DNA of 64,000 nt from Stenotrophomonas maltophilia (GTDB lineage Bacteria; Pseudomonadota; Gammaproteobacteria; Xanthomonadales; Xanthomonadaceae), in assembly GCF_003205835.1 (NCBI RefSeq), contig NZ_CP029773.1:1830501-1894500 (forward strand). The letters run 5' to 3'. The notes under the pieces were generated by a model. The model did not search any database. It worked only from the letters and a program-made list of their open reading frames with translations, and was not told the DNA's origin. The translations under genes were made by a program, and so were the position numbers. The first letter of the stretch is position 1. Every line of letters starts with the position of its first letter. Below are positions 42,715-51,129 of this stretch, one piece after another.

Positions 42715-43203
42715 TCAGCGAACCGGGCGTCGCGCCAGCCAGCGGTCCAGCTCGGCGGCGAACAGCTGTCGGTCACGGGGTCCCAGCGGCGGTGGGCCCC
42801 CGGTCTGCACCCCGGCGCCGCGCAGCTCTTCCATGAAATTGCGCATCGACAGCCGCTCGGCCATGTTGTTCGGGGTGTACAGCTGGCCGCGTGGGTTCAA
42901 TGCCACGGCCTTCTTTTCCAGCACCAGTGCGGCCAGCGGGATGTCCTGGGTGACCACCAGGTCACCGGCGGCGACCCGCTCGACGATGGCGCTGTCGGCC
43001 ACGTCGAGGCCCTGGGGCACCTGGATCGAGCGTAGCCAACGCGACGGCGGGGTGCGGATCCACTGGTTGGCAACCAGGGTCAGTTCAATCCCGACCCGTT
43101 CAGCGGCCCGGAACAGGATGTCGCGAATGACGCCAGGGCAGGCGTCCGCATCCACCCAGATGCGGGGGAGGGCGGGTTCAGCTTGGGTTTCAGCTTCAGT
43201 CAT
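42715..43203 (-). CDS. YaiI/YqxD family (UPF0178) protein
   Basis: The 162-residue product has the family blocks [51 protein letters not shown] and MRNFMEELR. The fold is PIN-like with an acidic pocket, but no activity is proven. Its start at 43203 gives the VDADACP motif near residue 17, typical for the family. It converges on the pseudouridine synthase gene. Confidence 0.93.
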   Translation of the reverse strand: MTEAETQAEPALPRIWVDADACPGVIRDILFRAAERVGIELTLVANQWIRTPPSRWLRSIQVPQGLDVADSAIVERVAAGDLVVTQDIPLAALVLEKKAVALNPRGQLYTPNNMAERLSMRNFMEELRGAGVQTGGPPPLGPRDRQLFAAELDRWLARRPVR

Positions 43204-43504
43204 TTACCCAGTGTAGGGTAGGAAAATCCTGAATGGGGACTCGGGCTTAGCGTCGATCAGCTGCCAGCCCTTGTCACGCCTAGCGGCCGGGGCCTGCCCA
43301 TGAACGTCCGGGCTATCGCTTTTTGCAGAAAACACGCGTATCGTTCGTCCCACTGTGTTTGCTAGGGTCACCGTGAATCGTGGCCTGGTGCAGTTGATCT
43401 CACGATCCGCTCATCGATCCGCTTTACCAACGCCTGCAACTCAGTCTCGGCCCCGATACCCGGTGGCTGCGATTTTTTCAACATGTGTTTCAGGAGTTAG
43501 TCAA
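43204..43504 (+). promoter_or_regulatory. 301-nt upstream region of the cold-shock gene
   Basis: No gene is visible here. TGCTAGGGT at 43360-43368 resembles an extended -10 element and would give a leader of about 130 nt, the length class of cold-shock mRNA leaders that refold with temperature. The last bases hold a good ribosome binding site (CAGGAG, 43488-43494 region). No protein-coding feature or repeat was seen. Confidence 0.4.
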
Positions 43505-43714
43505 ATGTCTGATCGTCAGACCGGCACCGTTAAGTGGTTCAACGACGCCAAGGGCTTCGGCTTCATCACCCCGGAAAGCGGCCCGGACCTGTTTGTGCAC
43601 TTCCGTGCCATCCAGGGCACTGGCTTCAAGACCCTGCAGGAAGGCCAGAAGGTTACCTTCATCGCCGTCCAGGGTCAGAAGGGTATGCAGGCTGACCAGG
43701 TGCAGGCGGTCTAA
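43505..43714 (+). CDS. cold-shock-domain protein (CspA family)
   Basis: The 69-residue product is a single OB-fold cold-shock domain. RNP1 is KGFGFITPE (residues 16-24) and RNP2 is DLFVHFRAI (28-36). It binds single-stranded RNA or DNA and melts secondary structure. The start at 43505 has AGGAG about 10 nt upstream. A very strong terminator follows, and the long leader suggests post-transcriptional temperature control. Confidence 0.97.
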   Translation: MSDRQTGTVKWFNDAKGFGFITPESGPDLFVHFRAIQGTGFKTLQEGQKVTFIAVQGQKGMQADQVQAV

Positions 43715-43740
43715 TCCGTCTGCTACCGTTTGGTAGCCAG

Positions 43741-43772
43741 AACGCCGGAAGCGAAAGCTTCCGGCGTTTTTT
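43741..43772 (+). terminator. cold-shock gene intrinsic terminator
   Basis: Twelve-base perfect arms (AACGCCGGAAGC at 43741-43752, complement at 43757-43768) with a GAAA tetraloop are followed by TTTTATT. Confidence 0.95.
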
Positions 43773-43787
43773 ATTGCCTGCTGCTTT

Positions 43788-43844
43788 GTAGAGTCGAGCT
43801 TGCTCGACTGTCTCTGGAAAGCAGTCGAGCAAGCTCGACTCTAC
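43788..43844. repeat. SMAG-type inverted pair with perfect 23-bp arms
   Basis: The arms at 43788-43810 (GTAG head) and 43822-43844 (CTAC end) are perfect complements, and each contains the palindrome GTCGAGC-TT-GCTCGAC. It can fold as one long stem or as two small hairpins. Confidence 0.92.
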
Positions 43845-43897
43845 AAAGGGCATGCAGCTGGCGCGGTACGATGCAGGTCTTCCCAAGGATCGTACCC

Positions 43898-44587
43898 ATG
43901 CGCATCGTCCATCACCTGGAAAACTCCCGTTCCCTGCGCGTGCTGTGGATGCTGGAGGAGCTGGGGCTGGACTATGAACTGCGCCGTTATCCGCGCGATC
44001 CGAAGACGCTGCTGGCGCCGCCGGTACTGCGCAACGTGCATCCGCTGGGCAAGTCGCCGGTACTGCAGGATGGCGAACTGGTACTGGCCGAGTCCGGCGC
44101 GATCCTCGACTACCTCGCGGACCGCTACGATACCCAGCGCCAGCTGTCGCCGTCGCCGATGCCGGCCGATGGTGCCGAGCGCATCGCCTACCGCTATTGG
44201 CTGCACTACGCCGAAGGTTCGGCGATGCCGCCGCTGCTGCTGACTCTGGTGATGGGCCGCATCCGCAACGCGCCGATGCCGTTCTTCGTACGCCCGATCG
44301 CTCGGAGCATCGCCGACAAAGCCGAGCAGGGCTTCATCGGCCCACAGCGACGCCTGCACCTGGACTGGATGGAGCGCCGCCTGGCCGAAAGTCCGTGGTT
44401 TGCCGGCGAGCGCTTCAGTGCGGCCGACATCCAGATGAGCTTCCCGATCCAGGCCGCTGCCGCGCGCGGTAGTGGCCTCGACGACAAGCCGGCACTGCGT
44501 GGCTTCCTCAAGCGTATCGGTGAGCGCCCGGCCTACCAGCGTGCCGAGGCCCACGGCGGCCACCTGCAGGCGCTCAGCGGCAATTGA
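43898..44587 (+). CDS. glutathione S-transferase family protein
   Basis: The 229-residue product has an N-terminal thioredoxin-like domain (about 1-80): HHLENSRSLRVLWMLEELGLDYE, with Ser at the catalytic loop, and KSPVLQDGELVLAESGAILDYLADRY, the cis-Pro and glutathione-binding SNAIL-like motif. The C-terminal all-helical domain follows (about 90-225). A conjugation or peroxidase role is likely. The start at 43898 is favoured by family alignment; AGGAT lies 8-9 nt upstream. Confidence 0.9.
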   Translation: MRIVHHLENSRSLRVLWMLEELGLDYELRRYPRDPKTLLAPPVLRNVHPLGKSPVLQDGELVLAESGAILDYLADRYDTQRQLSPSPMPADGAERIAYRYWLHYAEGSAMPPLLLTLVMGRIRNAPMPFFVRPIARSIADKAEQGFIGPQRRLHLDWMERRLAESPWFAGERFSAADIQMSFPIQAAAARGSGLDDKPALRGFLKRIGERPAYQRAEAHGGHLQALSGN

Positions 44588-44619
44588 GGCGGGCGGCCGT
44601 CGCCCCCATCTTCAGCACC

Positions 44620-46185
44620 ATGGATACCGACAGCCCCCGTTTCGACAACCGCCTGCTGCATGCCCTGCCGGGCGACCCCGAATCCGGCCCGCGCCGCCGC
44701 GAAGTGCTGGGCGCGGCATGGTCGCCGGTGATGCCGACCCCGGTGACGGCGCCCACGCTGCTGGCCTGGGCGCCGGACGTCGCCGCGATGCTCGGCTTCG
44801 ATACCGCTGAGGTCGAGAGCGAAGGTTTCGCGCGTGTATTCGGTGGCAACGCACTGTATGCAGGCATGCAACCATGGGCCGCCAACTACGGTGGCCATCA
44901 GTTCGGCCACTGGGCCGGGCAGCTCGGCGACGGCCGGGCGATCTCGCTGGGCGAGTTGGTCGCACCGGATGGCCGCCACTGGGAGCTGCAGCTGAAGGGG
45001 GCCGGACCGACGCCGTATTCACGCGGCGCCGATGGGCGCGCAGTGCTGCGCTCGTCGATCCGCGAATTCCTGTGCAGCGAGGCGATGCACTACCTCGGCG
45101 TGCCGACCACGCGCGCGTTGTCGCTGGTCGGTACCGGCGAGGACGTGGTGCGTGACATGTTCTATGACGGCCATCCGCGTGCCGAGCCCGGCGCCATCGT
45201 ATGCCGGGTGTCGCCGTCGTTCCTGCGCTTTGGTTCCTTCGAGCTGCCGGCGTCGCGCGGGGAAACCGCCTTGCTGCAACTGCTGGTCGATGCCTGCATC
45301 GCACGTGATTTCCCCGAACTGGAAGGGCAGGGCGAGGCGCTGTATGGCGACTGGTTCGTGCAGATCGCGGTGCGCACCGCCGAGATGATCGCGCACTGGA
45401 TGCGCGTCGGCTTCGTGCATGGCGTGATGAACACCGACAACCTGTCCGTGCTCGGCCTCACGCTCGACTACGGTCCCTACGGCTGGGTCGAGGACTTCGA
45501 CCCGGAGTGGACGCCGAACACTACCGACGCGCAGGGCCGCCGCTACCGCTTCGGCACCCAGCCGCAGGTGGCGTACTGGAACCTGAGCCGATTGGCGCAG
45601 GCGTTGTCGCCGGTGTTTGCCGATGTGGCACCGCTGCAGGCCGGTCTGGCGGCCTACCAGTCCACCTTCGTGGCCTGCACGCGCCGCGACGCCGCAGCCA
45701 AGCTCGGTCTGGCCGCGGCCGACGATGACGACCTGCAGCTCTACCTGCGCTGGCAGCAGCTGATGCAGGACGGTGCCATGGACATGACCCTGGCCTGGCG
45801 CGCGCTGATGCGTATCGATCCGGCGGCACCGGATGCGGCGCTGCTGGATGCGGTGTACTACGACCAGACGCGCCAGCAGGCGGTGCAGGCGCCGTTGCAG
45901 CAGTGGCTGCAGGATTACGCGGTGCGGTTGCAGGCCGATCCGTTGTCGGCCAGCGAACGCACGGCGAAGATGGCCGCGGCCAATCCGCTGTATGTGCTGC
46001 GCAACTGGCTGGCGCAGGAAGCCATTGATCGTGCAGAGCAGGGCGACCTCGGTGGCGTTCACGCACTGCAGGACGTGCTGCGCGACCCGTACACCGAGCG
46101 CGCCGGGCTGGAACACTTCGCAGGCAAGCGCCCGGCATGGGCGGACAATCGCGCCGGCTGCTCGATGCTGTCCTGCAGTTCCTGA
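44620..46185 (+). CDS. selO: protein adenylyltransferase SelO (YdiU)
   Basis: SelO is a pseudokinase-fold enzyme that transfers AMP to protein Ser/Thr/Tyr. The 521-residue product has the family blocks YAGMQPWAANYGGHQFGHWAGQLGDGRA, LQLKGAGPTPYSRGADGRAVLRSSIREFL, ALSLVGTGE and HGVMNTDNLSVLGLTLDYGPYGW with the metal-binding Asn/Asp. It ends CSMLSCSS, the Cys-containing C-terminal tail (selenocysteine in eukaryotic members). It follows the GST gene by 32 nt and is likely co-transcribed, consistent with a redox-stress role. Confidence 0.95.
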   Translation: MDTDSPRFDNRLLHALPGDPESGPRRREVLGAAWSPVMPTPVTAPTLLAWAPDVAAMLGFDTAEVESEGFARVFGGNALYAGMQPWAANYGGHQFGHWAGQLGDGRAISLGELVAPDGRHWELQLKGAGPTPYSRGADGRAVLRSSIREFLCSEAMHYLGVPTTRALSLVGTGEDVVRDMFYDGHPRAEPGAIVCRVSPSFLRFGSFELPASRGETALLQLLVDACIARDFPELEGQGEALYGDWFVQIAVRTAEMIAHWMRVGFVHGVMNTDNLSVLGLTLDYGPYGWVEDFDPEWTPNTTDAQGRRYRFGTQPQVAYWNLSRLAQALSPVFADVAPLQAGLAAYQSTFVACTRRDAAAKLGLAAADDDDLQLYLRWQQLMQDGAMDMTLAWRALMRIDPAAPDAALLDAVYYDQTRQQAVQAPLQQWLQDYAVRLQADPLSASERTAKMAAANPLYVLRNWLAQEAIDRAEQGDLGGVHALQDVLRDPYTERAGLEHFAGKRPAWADNRAGCSMLSCSS

Positions 46186-46283
46186 GGGTGGGTTTCGGCA
46201 GGGCTGCGCCCTGCACCCGCAGAGGCCACCGCGCAAGCAAAGCCAAAGCCAAAGCCAAAGCGGCTCTGGATTATTGATGGTCT

Positions 46284-46387
46284 GGCGGGGCGGTGTGGGG
46301 CTGCAGGACACGCCGTAAACCCGTCCCTGGGGGCTCGATGGCGCCATCCATGGCGCCAACGGTCCTGCAGCCCCACACCGCCCCACC
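46284..46387 (-). repeat. large hairpin repeat, copy D
   Basis: The 26-nt arms (46284-46309, 46362-46387) match at 25 of 26 positions. Their sequence (CGGTGTGGGGCTGCAGGAC side) differs strongly from copies C and E yet remains paired. The inner hairpin is GGCGCCAT-CC-ATGGCGCC, and the conserved ACGCCGTAAACCCGTCCC stretch is kept. Confidence 0.86.
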
Positions 46388-46411
46388 TCTGACAGATTCC
46401 CGCTGCTGTGG

Positions 46412-46526
46412 GTGGGTGTCGACCTTGGTCGACACGGTAGATCCACGCCATGCGTGGATGCTTTTCGTTCAATTCTCGAAATATTCGATTTCGATTGAGA
46501 TTCATCCACGCATGGCGTGGATCTAC
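46412..46526. repeat. SMAG-type palindromes at the centre of the D/E composite
   Basis: A GTGG-headed GTCGACC unit (46412-46435), a GTAG unit (46437-46460) and its perfect inverted partner ending CTAC (46503-46526) surround an AT-rich 42-nt centre that contains TTCGAAATATTCGA-like sequence. Confidence 0.86.
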
Positions 46527-46564
46527 AGAAAGCAATGCCCGACAGATCGCAGAAATCTGTCGAA

Positions 46565-46666
46565 GGCGGGGTGGGTCCGGTTGCGGGGGCGTGAGCCGCA
46601 TGGATGCGGCGACCGAGCTTACATGGACGTACTTGCAGCGTCCCCCGCAACCGGACCCACCCCGCC
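46565..46666 (+). repeat. large hairpin repeat, copy E
   Basis: The 25-nt arms (46565-46589, 46642-46666) are perfectly complementary and identical to copy C arms. The inner hairpin is GCCGCAT-GG-ATGCGGC. The third segment reads GAGCTTACATGGACGTACTT, a variant of the GAGCCTCCAGGGACGG block of copy C. Confidence 0.87.
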
Positions 46667-46823
46667 ATCCCACAGGAAACCCGCTGTTGCCCTTGCTGTT
46701 GCCGTTGCCGTTGCCTTGGCTTGAAGCCTCTGCAGGCGCCGGGCGCAGCCCGGCCGATACCCCCAACAGGCAGGCGGCGCCCGGAACAGGTACCCTATGC
46801 CGCCATCAGATAGCCAATGTGAC

Positions 46824-47360
46824 ATGACCGACGCCATCGTCGCTCCGCAGTGGGCCTCCCGCCTGCGCGACATCGCCGACTTCCCCAAGCCCGGCATCCT
46901 GTTCAAGGACATCATGCCGCTGCTCGCCCACGGCGAGGACTTCCGCGGTGCCATCACCGCGATGGCCGACCGCTGGCGCGACCAGAAGCTGGACGCGGTG
47001 GTCGGCATCGAATCGCGCGGCTTCATCCTCGGCGCCGCGATGGCGCTGGAACTGGGCGTCGGCTTCGTGCCGGTGCGCAAGCCGGGCAAGCTGCCGGGCC
47101 AGGTGCTGCGCGAGGAATACACGCTGGAATACCGCAGCGACTGCATCGAAGTGCACGCCGATGCGCTGCCGGCCGGTGCCCGCGTGGCAATCATCGACGA
47201 CGTGCTGGCCACTGGCGGCACGCTGGTCGCCGCGTTGTCGCTGGTGCGCCGCCTGGGCGTTGACGTGGTCGGTGCCGGCGTGCTGGTCGAACTGGACGGT
47301 CTCGGCGGCCGCGCCCGCTGGGAAGCGGACCTGCCGCTGCACACCGAACTGGTGTTCTGA
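46824..47360 (+). CDS. apt: adenine phosphoribosyltransferase Apt
   Basis: Apt salvages adenine with PRPP to make AMP. The 178-residue product has [40 protein letters not shown], the EYTLEYRSD segment and the PRPP loop [17 protein letters not shown]. The start at 46824 is preferred over an ATG at 46797, because TACCCT at 46791-46796 looks like the -10 element and would leave the earlier ATG untranscribed. No Shine-Dalgarno is evident. It follows the D/E composite repeat. Confidence 0.94.
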   Translation: MTDAIVAPQWASRLRDIADFPKPGILFKDIMPLLAHGEDFRGAITAMADRWRDQKLDAVVGIESRGFILGAAMALELGVGFVPVRKPGKLPGQVLREEYTLEYRSDCIEVHADALPAGARVAIIDDVLATGGTLVAALSLVRRLGVDVVGAGVLVELDGLGGRARWEADLPLHTELVF

Positions 47361-47382
47361 TCAGGCGGGTATCTGCGAACCA

Positions 47383-47490
47383 GTAGTTGCCAACCTTGGT
47401 TGGCAGCGCTTTTCGCGATTGATGCCATGGACGGGCCAACCAAGGTTGGCCACTACCAGGTCAGGTCGTTGCCAACCGAGGTTGGCAACG
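47383..47490. repeat. SMAG-type palindromes between apt and dbpA
   Basis: Three units with GCCAACC/GGTTGGC cores: a GTAG unit at 47383, an inverted unit ending CTAC near 47456 and a third at about 47465-47490. They lie between convergent genes. Confidence 0.83.
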
Positions 47491-47499
47491 CTGCTTCAG

Positions 47500-48876
47500 T
47501 CACATCATCCGCACGCGGAAACGACGGCCCTTGATCTTGCCGGCTTCCAGCTTGGCGACGGCCTTGTTGGCCTGCTCACGCGCGATCGCCACATAGGAGC
47601 GGGTCGGGAAGATCGCGATCTTGCCGATGAACTTGCTCGACAGGCCGGCATCACCGGTCAGTGCACCGAGGATGTCGCCCGGGCGCAGCTTGTCGGTCTT
47701 GCCGCCGTCGATGCGCAGCGTGCGCATTGCGGCCTGCGGCAGTTCAGACGGGCGCGAGGTTGCCAGCGGCGTCTTCTGCCAGTCCAGCGGCTGCCCCATC
47801 TGCGCTTCGATGGCTTCGGCGCGGGTCTTCTCGCGGCCGGCCACCAGGCTGATCGCCAGGCCACTGGCACCGGCTCGGCCGGTACGGCCGACGCGGTGCT
47901 GGTAGCTCTCCACATCGGTCGGCAGCTCGTAGTTGATCACCGCCGCCAGCTCTTCCACGTCCAGGCCACGTGCGGCCACGTCGCTGGCCACCAGTACGTT
48001 GCAGCTGCGGTTGGCCAGCAGCAACAACACTTCCTCGCGATCGCGCTGTTCCATGTCGCCATGCAGGGCCAGTGCGGAGAAGCCGAACTGCTGCAGTGAG
48101 TTGGCCACTTCGTCCACGTCCTTGCGGGTGTTGCAGAAGACCACCGCCGATTCCGGCGTGTACTTCAGCAGCAGGCCGGCCAGTGCCTTCTGGCGATGTG
48201 CCGGTTCCACCTCGCAGAACAGGTGGCGGATGGCTGGGGCCTGGTCGGCGCCTTCCACGGTCACTTCCACCGCGTCGCGCAGCAGGTCACGCGCCATGGC
48301 GCGGATGCTGTCGGGGAAGGTGGCGGAGAACAGCAGGCTCTGGCGATCCTTGTGGGTGCGGCCGGCGATCTCGCGGATCGGCTCTTCGAAGCCCATGTCG
48401 AGCATGCGGTCGGCCTCATCCAGCACCAGCGTGCGCACCGCGCCCAGGTTCAGCGCACGCTTGCGTGCCAGTTCCTGCACGCGGCCGGGCGTGCCGACCA
48501 CCACATGCGGATCGTGGCCTTCCAGCGATGCCAACTGCGGTCCCAGCGGTACGCCGCCAACCAGCAGCAGCAACTTCAGGTTGGGAATGCCGGTGGCCAG
48601 CTTGCGGATCTGCTTGCCGACCTGATCGGCCAGTTCGCGGGTCGGGCACAGCACCAGCGCCTGCACGCGGATCAGGCTGGGGTCGATGGACTGCAGCAGG
48701 CCCAGGCCGAAGGCGGCGGTCTTGCCGCTGCCGGTCGGCGCCTGTGCGATCACATCGCGGCCATCGAGGATGGCGGGCAGGCTCTGCGCCTGCACGGGGG
48801 TGAGGGTGGTGTAGCCGAGGGCATCCAGGCCGGGCTGCAGGGCCGGGCTCAGCGGCAGGGTCGAGAAGTCAGTCAT
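47500..48876 (-). CDS. dbpA: ATP-dependent RNA helicase DbpA
   Basis: DbpA is a DEAD-box helicase activated by hairpin 92 of 23S rRNA during large-subunit assembly. The 458-residue product has the Q-motif region TTLTPVQAQSLP, motif I (APTGSGKT), PTRELA, GTPGR, motif II (VLDEADRMLDMG), SAT, the C-terminal helicase motifs (ALHGDMEQRDRE, VASDVAARGLD, HRVGRTGRAG), and the DbpA RNA-binding domain (about 385-458: RIDGGKTDKLRPGDILGALT). The start at 48876 matches the family; the frame extends upstream through repeat DNA. Confidence 0.96.
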   Translation of the reverse strand: MTDFSTLPLSPALQPGLDALGYTTLTPVQAQSLPAILDGRDVIAQAPTGSGKTAAFGLGLLQSIDPSLIRVQALVLCPTRELADQVGKQIRKLATGIPNLKLLLLVGGVPLGPQLASLEGHDPHVVVGTPGRVQELARKRALNLGAVRTLVLDEADRMLDMGFEEPIREIAGRTHKDRQSLLFSATFPDSIRAMARDLLRDAVEVTVEGADQAPAIRHLFCEVEPAHRQKALAGLLLKYTPESAVVFCNTRKDVDEVANSLQQFGFSALALHGDMEQRDREEVLLLLANRSCNVLVASDVAARGLDVEELAAVINYELPTDVESYQHRVGRTGRAGASGLAISLVAGREKTRAEAIEAQMGQPLDWQKTPLATSRPSELPQAAMRTLRIDGGKTDKLRPGDILGALTGDAGLSSKFIGKIAIFPTRSYVAIAREQANKAVAKLEAGKIKGRRFRVRMM

Positions 48877-48920
48877 GGCGCATTGTACCCGTCCGCGCGG
48901 CCGCTCCCGCCTAAAGGGAT

Positions 48921-48959
48921 GGGGTCGGATCCCTTTCCGCAGGAAAGGGCTCTGCCCCC
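48921..48959. repeat. decayed GGGGTCAGA-family palindrome
   Basis: Left arm 48921-48938 and right arm 48942-48959 share the CCTTTCC/GGAAAGG core of the palindromes at 5497 and 36065 but have several mismatches outside it. It lies upstream of dbpA. Confidence 0.6.
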
Positions 48960-48972
48960 CAATTGGAGCCGC

Positions 48973-49022
48973 CATCCACGCATGGCGTGGATCTACTGGT
49001 GGGTGCCGACCCTGGTCGGCAC
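48973..49022. repeat. SMAG-type palindromes between dbpA and yeiH
   Basis: An inverted unit ending CTAC at 48996 (CCACGCATGGCGTGG core) and a GTGG-headed unit with a GCCGACC/GGTCGGC core ending about 49022, 8 nt before the yeiH stop. Confidence 0.82.
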
Positions 49023-49030
49023 GCTCCTGC

Positions 49031-50110
49031 TCAGCCCAGCACGGCCAGCACGCCCTGGTGGATCGCCAGGCCCCCGAACAGCAGCCAGGCAAACAGGATC
49101 AGCGCCAGCAGCAGCGGCTTCAGCCCGGCCTGGCGCAGCGCCGAGACGTGGGTGGTCAGGCCCAGCGCGGCCATCGCCATCGCCAGCAGCACGGTATCCA
49201 GCTGCACCAGCCCCGCCTGCAGGCCAGCCGGCAGCAGGTGCAGCGAGTTGAAACCGGCCACCGCCACGAAACCGAAGGCGAACCACGGCACCACAATGCG
49301 CGCCTTGCTGCCATCGGCGCTGGCCTTGCCGCCACGCGCCAGCCACAGCGACAGCGCCACCAGGAACGGTGCCAGCAGCATCACCCGCACCATCTTGGTG
49401 ATCACCGCCGTGTCAGCCGCCGCTTCGTTGACCGCGCGGCCAGCCGCCACCACCTGTGCCACTTCATGCACCGTCGCACCGGTGAACAGACCGTACTGGC
49501 GCGCGTCCATTGCCAGCCAGCCGTGTGACTGCGCCAGCGCATACAGCGCCGGGTACAGGAACATCGCCAGCGTGCCGAACACCACCACCGTCGACACCGC
49601 CACCGTGACCTGCGCAGCACGGCCGCGCACCACCGGCTCGGCGGCCATCACCGCTGCCGCACCACAGATCGCGCTGCCGGCACCGATCAGCATCGCCGCC
49701 TCGCGCTCCATCTTGAACACGCGCATGCCCAGCCAGCAGGCCAGGCCGAAGGTGCTGGCGACCACCAGCACGTCCATCAGCACGCCGGTGACGCCGACAT
49801 GGCCGATGTCCTGGAAGGTCAGGCGCAGGCCGTACAGCACGATGCCGGCGCGCAGCAGCCAGTGCTTGGAGAAGCCGACACCGGCTGCGCTGCTCGGCGC
49901 CAGCCGCGGGTAGAGGGTGTTGCCGACCGCGATGCCGGCGACGATGGCCACGGTCAGCGCGCTCAGACCGTGCGCTTGCAGCCAGGGTAGCTCGGCCAGG
50001 TACAGCGACGCCGCCGCGATCAGACCCACCAGCAGCAGGCCGGGCAGGCGCGGCTGCCAGCGTTGGCGCAGGGCGGGCAGGGACCAGGGGGAGAGAGCGG
50101 GGGCGTTCAT
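49031..50110 (-). CDS. yeiH: YeiH family membrane protein
   Basis: The 359-residue product is a YeiH/UPF0324 membrane protein with about ten helices. Visible family blocks are VAIVAGIAVGNTLYP, LLRAGIVLYGLRLTF, GAGSAICGAAAVMAAEP and TGATVHEVAQVVAAG. It is often annotated as a putative sulfate exporter without direct proof. It diverges from a LysR gene of the YeiE type across 102 nt, the same pairing as in E. coli, where YeiE responds to sulfite. The start at 50110 is the one nearest family length. Confidence 0.92.
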   Translation of the reverse strand: MNAPALSPWSLPALRQRWQPRLPGLLLVGLIAAASLYLAELPWLQAHGLSALTVAIVAGIAVGNTLYPRLAPSSAAGVGFSKHWLLRAGIVLYGLRLTFQDIGHVGVTGVLMDVLVVASTFGLACWLGMRVFKMEREAAMLIGAGSAICGAAAVMAAEPVVRGRAAQVTVAVSTVVVFGTLAMFLYPALYALAQSHGWLAMDARQYGLFTGATVHEVAQVVAAGRAVNEAAADTAVITKMVRVMLLAPFLVALSLWLARGGKASADGSKARIVVPWFAFGFVAVAGFNSLHLLPAGLQAGLVQLDTVLLAMAMAALGLTTHVSALRQAGLKPLLLALILFAWLLFGGLAIHQGVLAVLG

Positions 50111-50177
50111 GGCAGGGGCAGGGCTGGAGTGATGGGGCAAGCGTGCGCCTCTGTCGCTGACCTGTAAAACGAATAAT

Positions 50178-50196
50178 ATGGGTGAAACCTACCCAT
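50178..50196. promoter_or_regulatory. ATGGGT-N7-ACCCAT palindrome between yeiH and yeiE
   Basis: A dyad of 6-nt arms with a 7-nt spacer (50178-50183, 50191-50196) lies in the divergent promoter region 17 nt before the LysR start. Its position and form suit autoregulation and yeiH control by YeiE. Confidence 0.55.
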
Positions 50197-50212
50197 CAAG
50201 AAGGTAAGCGCC

Positions 50213-51088
50213 ATGCGCCTGACCTTGCGCCAGCTGCAGGTCTTCGTCGCCATCGCCGACCATGGCAGCACTACTGCCGCCGGCCAGGCCATCGCCCTCT
50301 CGCAGTCGGCCAGCAGCGCCGCCCTGCAGGAGCTGGAGGCGCACTTCGGCACCCCGCTGTTCGACCGCATCGGCCGCCGCCTGGCCCTGAACGGCCACGG
50401 CCGCGCGCTGCTGGAGCCGGCGCGTACCCTGCTGGTCAATGCCGCCGATCTGGAGCGGCAGCTGGCTGCCGGCGGCGACCCGTCGCAGGGTGCACCGCTG
50501 CGGCTGGTGCTGGCCGCCAGTACCACCATCGGCAACTACCTGCTGCCGCCGCGCATCGCCGAACTGCTGCGGCAGGCGCCGCAGGCCGAAGTCGACCTGC
50601 GCATCGACAACAGTGCCGGCGTGGTCGCCGCCGTGCAGCGACTGGACGTGGACGCCGGCCTGATCGAAGGCCCATGCCACGAGCGCGGGCTGCAGGTGAC
50701 CGCCTGGCAGCAGGATCCGCTGGTGATCGTCGGCGCCGCCGACGCCCCCGCGCGCTGGTCGCTGGATGAACTCCGCCGCGCCCGCTGGCTGCTGCGCGAG
50801 CCGGGCTCCGGTACCCGCGAAGCCGTCGAACAGGCGCTGTTGCCGCACCTGCGCGGCTTCGCGCAGACCCTGCAGCTGGGCAATACCGAAGCGATCAAGC
50901 AGGCCGCCATCGCCGGTCTCGGCCTGGCCTGCCTGTCCCGGCACGCCCTGGAAGAACCCTTGGCCCTCGGCCGCCTGCGCGTGCTCCAGACCCCGCTGCC
51001 CGCCTTGCAGCGCACCCTGTGGCTGGTACGCCACCCCGGCAAGCAATGGCTGCCGGGGTTGCAGGCGTTGCTGGGGGAGGTGCAGTAG
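50213..51088 (+). CDS. yeiE: LysR-family regulator, YeiE-like
   Basis: The 291-residue product has the LysR helix-turn-helix (about 1-62, TLRQLQVFVAIADHGSTTAAGQAIALSQSASSAALQELE) and effector domain (about 88-290) with ASTTIGNYLLPPRIAELLR, typical of the CysB/CysR-like YeiE group. YeiE controls sulfite response in enterobacteria; here the divergent yeiH is the likely target. The ATG at 50213 has GGTAAG upstream. A dyad lies in the intergenic region. Confidence 0.88.
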   Translation: MRLTLRQLQVFVAIADHGSTTAAGQAIALSQSASSAALQELEAHFGTPLFDRIGRRLALNGHGRALLEPARTLLVNAADLERQLAAGGDPSQGAPLRLVLAASTTIGNYLLPPRIAELLRQAPQAEVDLRIDNSAGVVAAVQRLDVDAGLIEGPCHERGLQVTAWQQDPLVIVGAADAPARWSLDELRRARWLLREPGSGTREAVEQALLPHLRGFAQTLQLGNTEAIKQAAIAGLGLACLSRHALEEPLALGRLRVLQTPLPALQRTLWLVRHPGKQWLPGLQALLGEVQ

Positions 51089-51129
51089 CAGGGATCCGAC
51101 CCCGACCGATCGACAGGCCTTGCAGCGCT

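Larger units (their letters stand above)
46198..46754. repeat. mirror-image composite repeat, copies D and E
   Basis: This 557-bp structure fills the selO-apt gap. In order: terminal palindrome (46198-46214), linker with AAAGCC-type hexamers (46228-46261), hairpin D, three GTAG-type palindromes (46412-46526), GACAGAT/ATCTGTC (46541-46561), hairpin E, linker with GTTGCC hexamers (46684-46720), and terminal palindrome (46738-46754). The order is the mirror image about a centre near 46480, as at 16883-17375. No gene is encoded. Confidence 0.82.

Noticed and set aside
43788..43844. CRISPR-like repeats in the many spaced palindromes
   Set aside because: Units are inverted, not direct, with no regular spacers and no cas genes; they fit the SMAG family.
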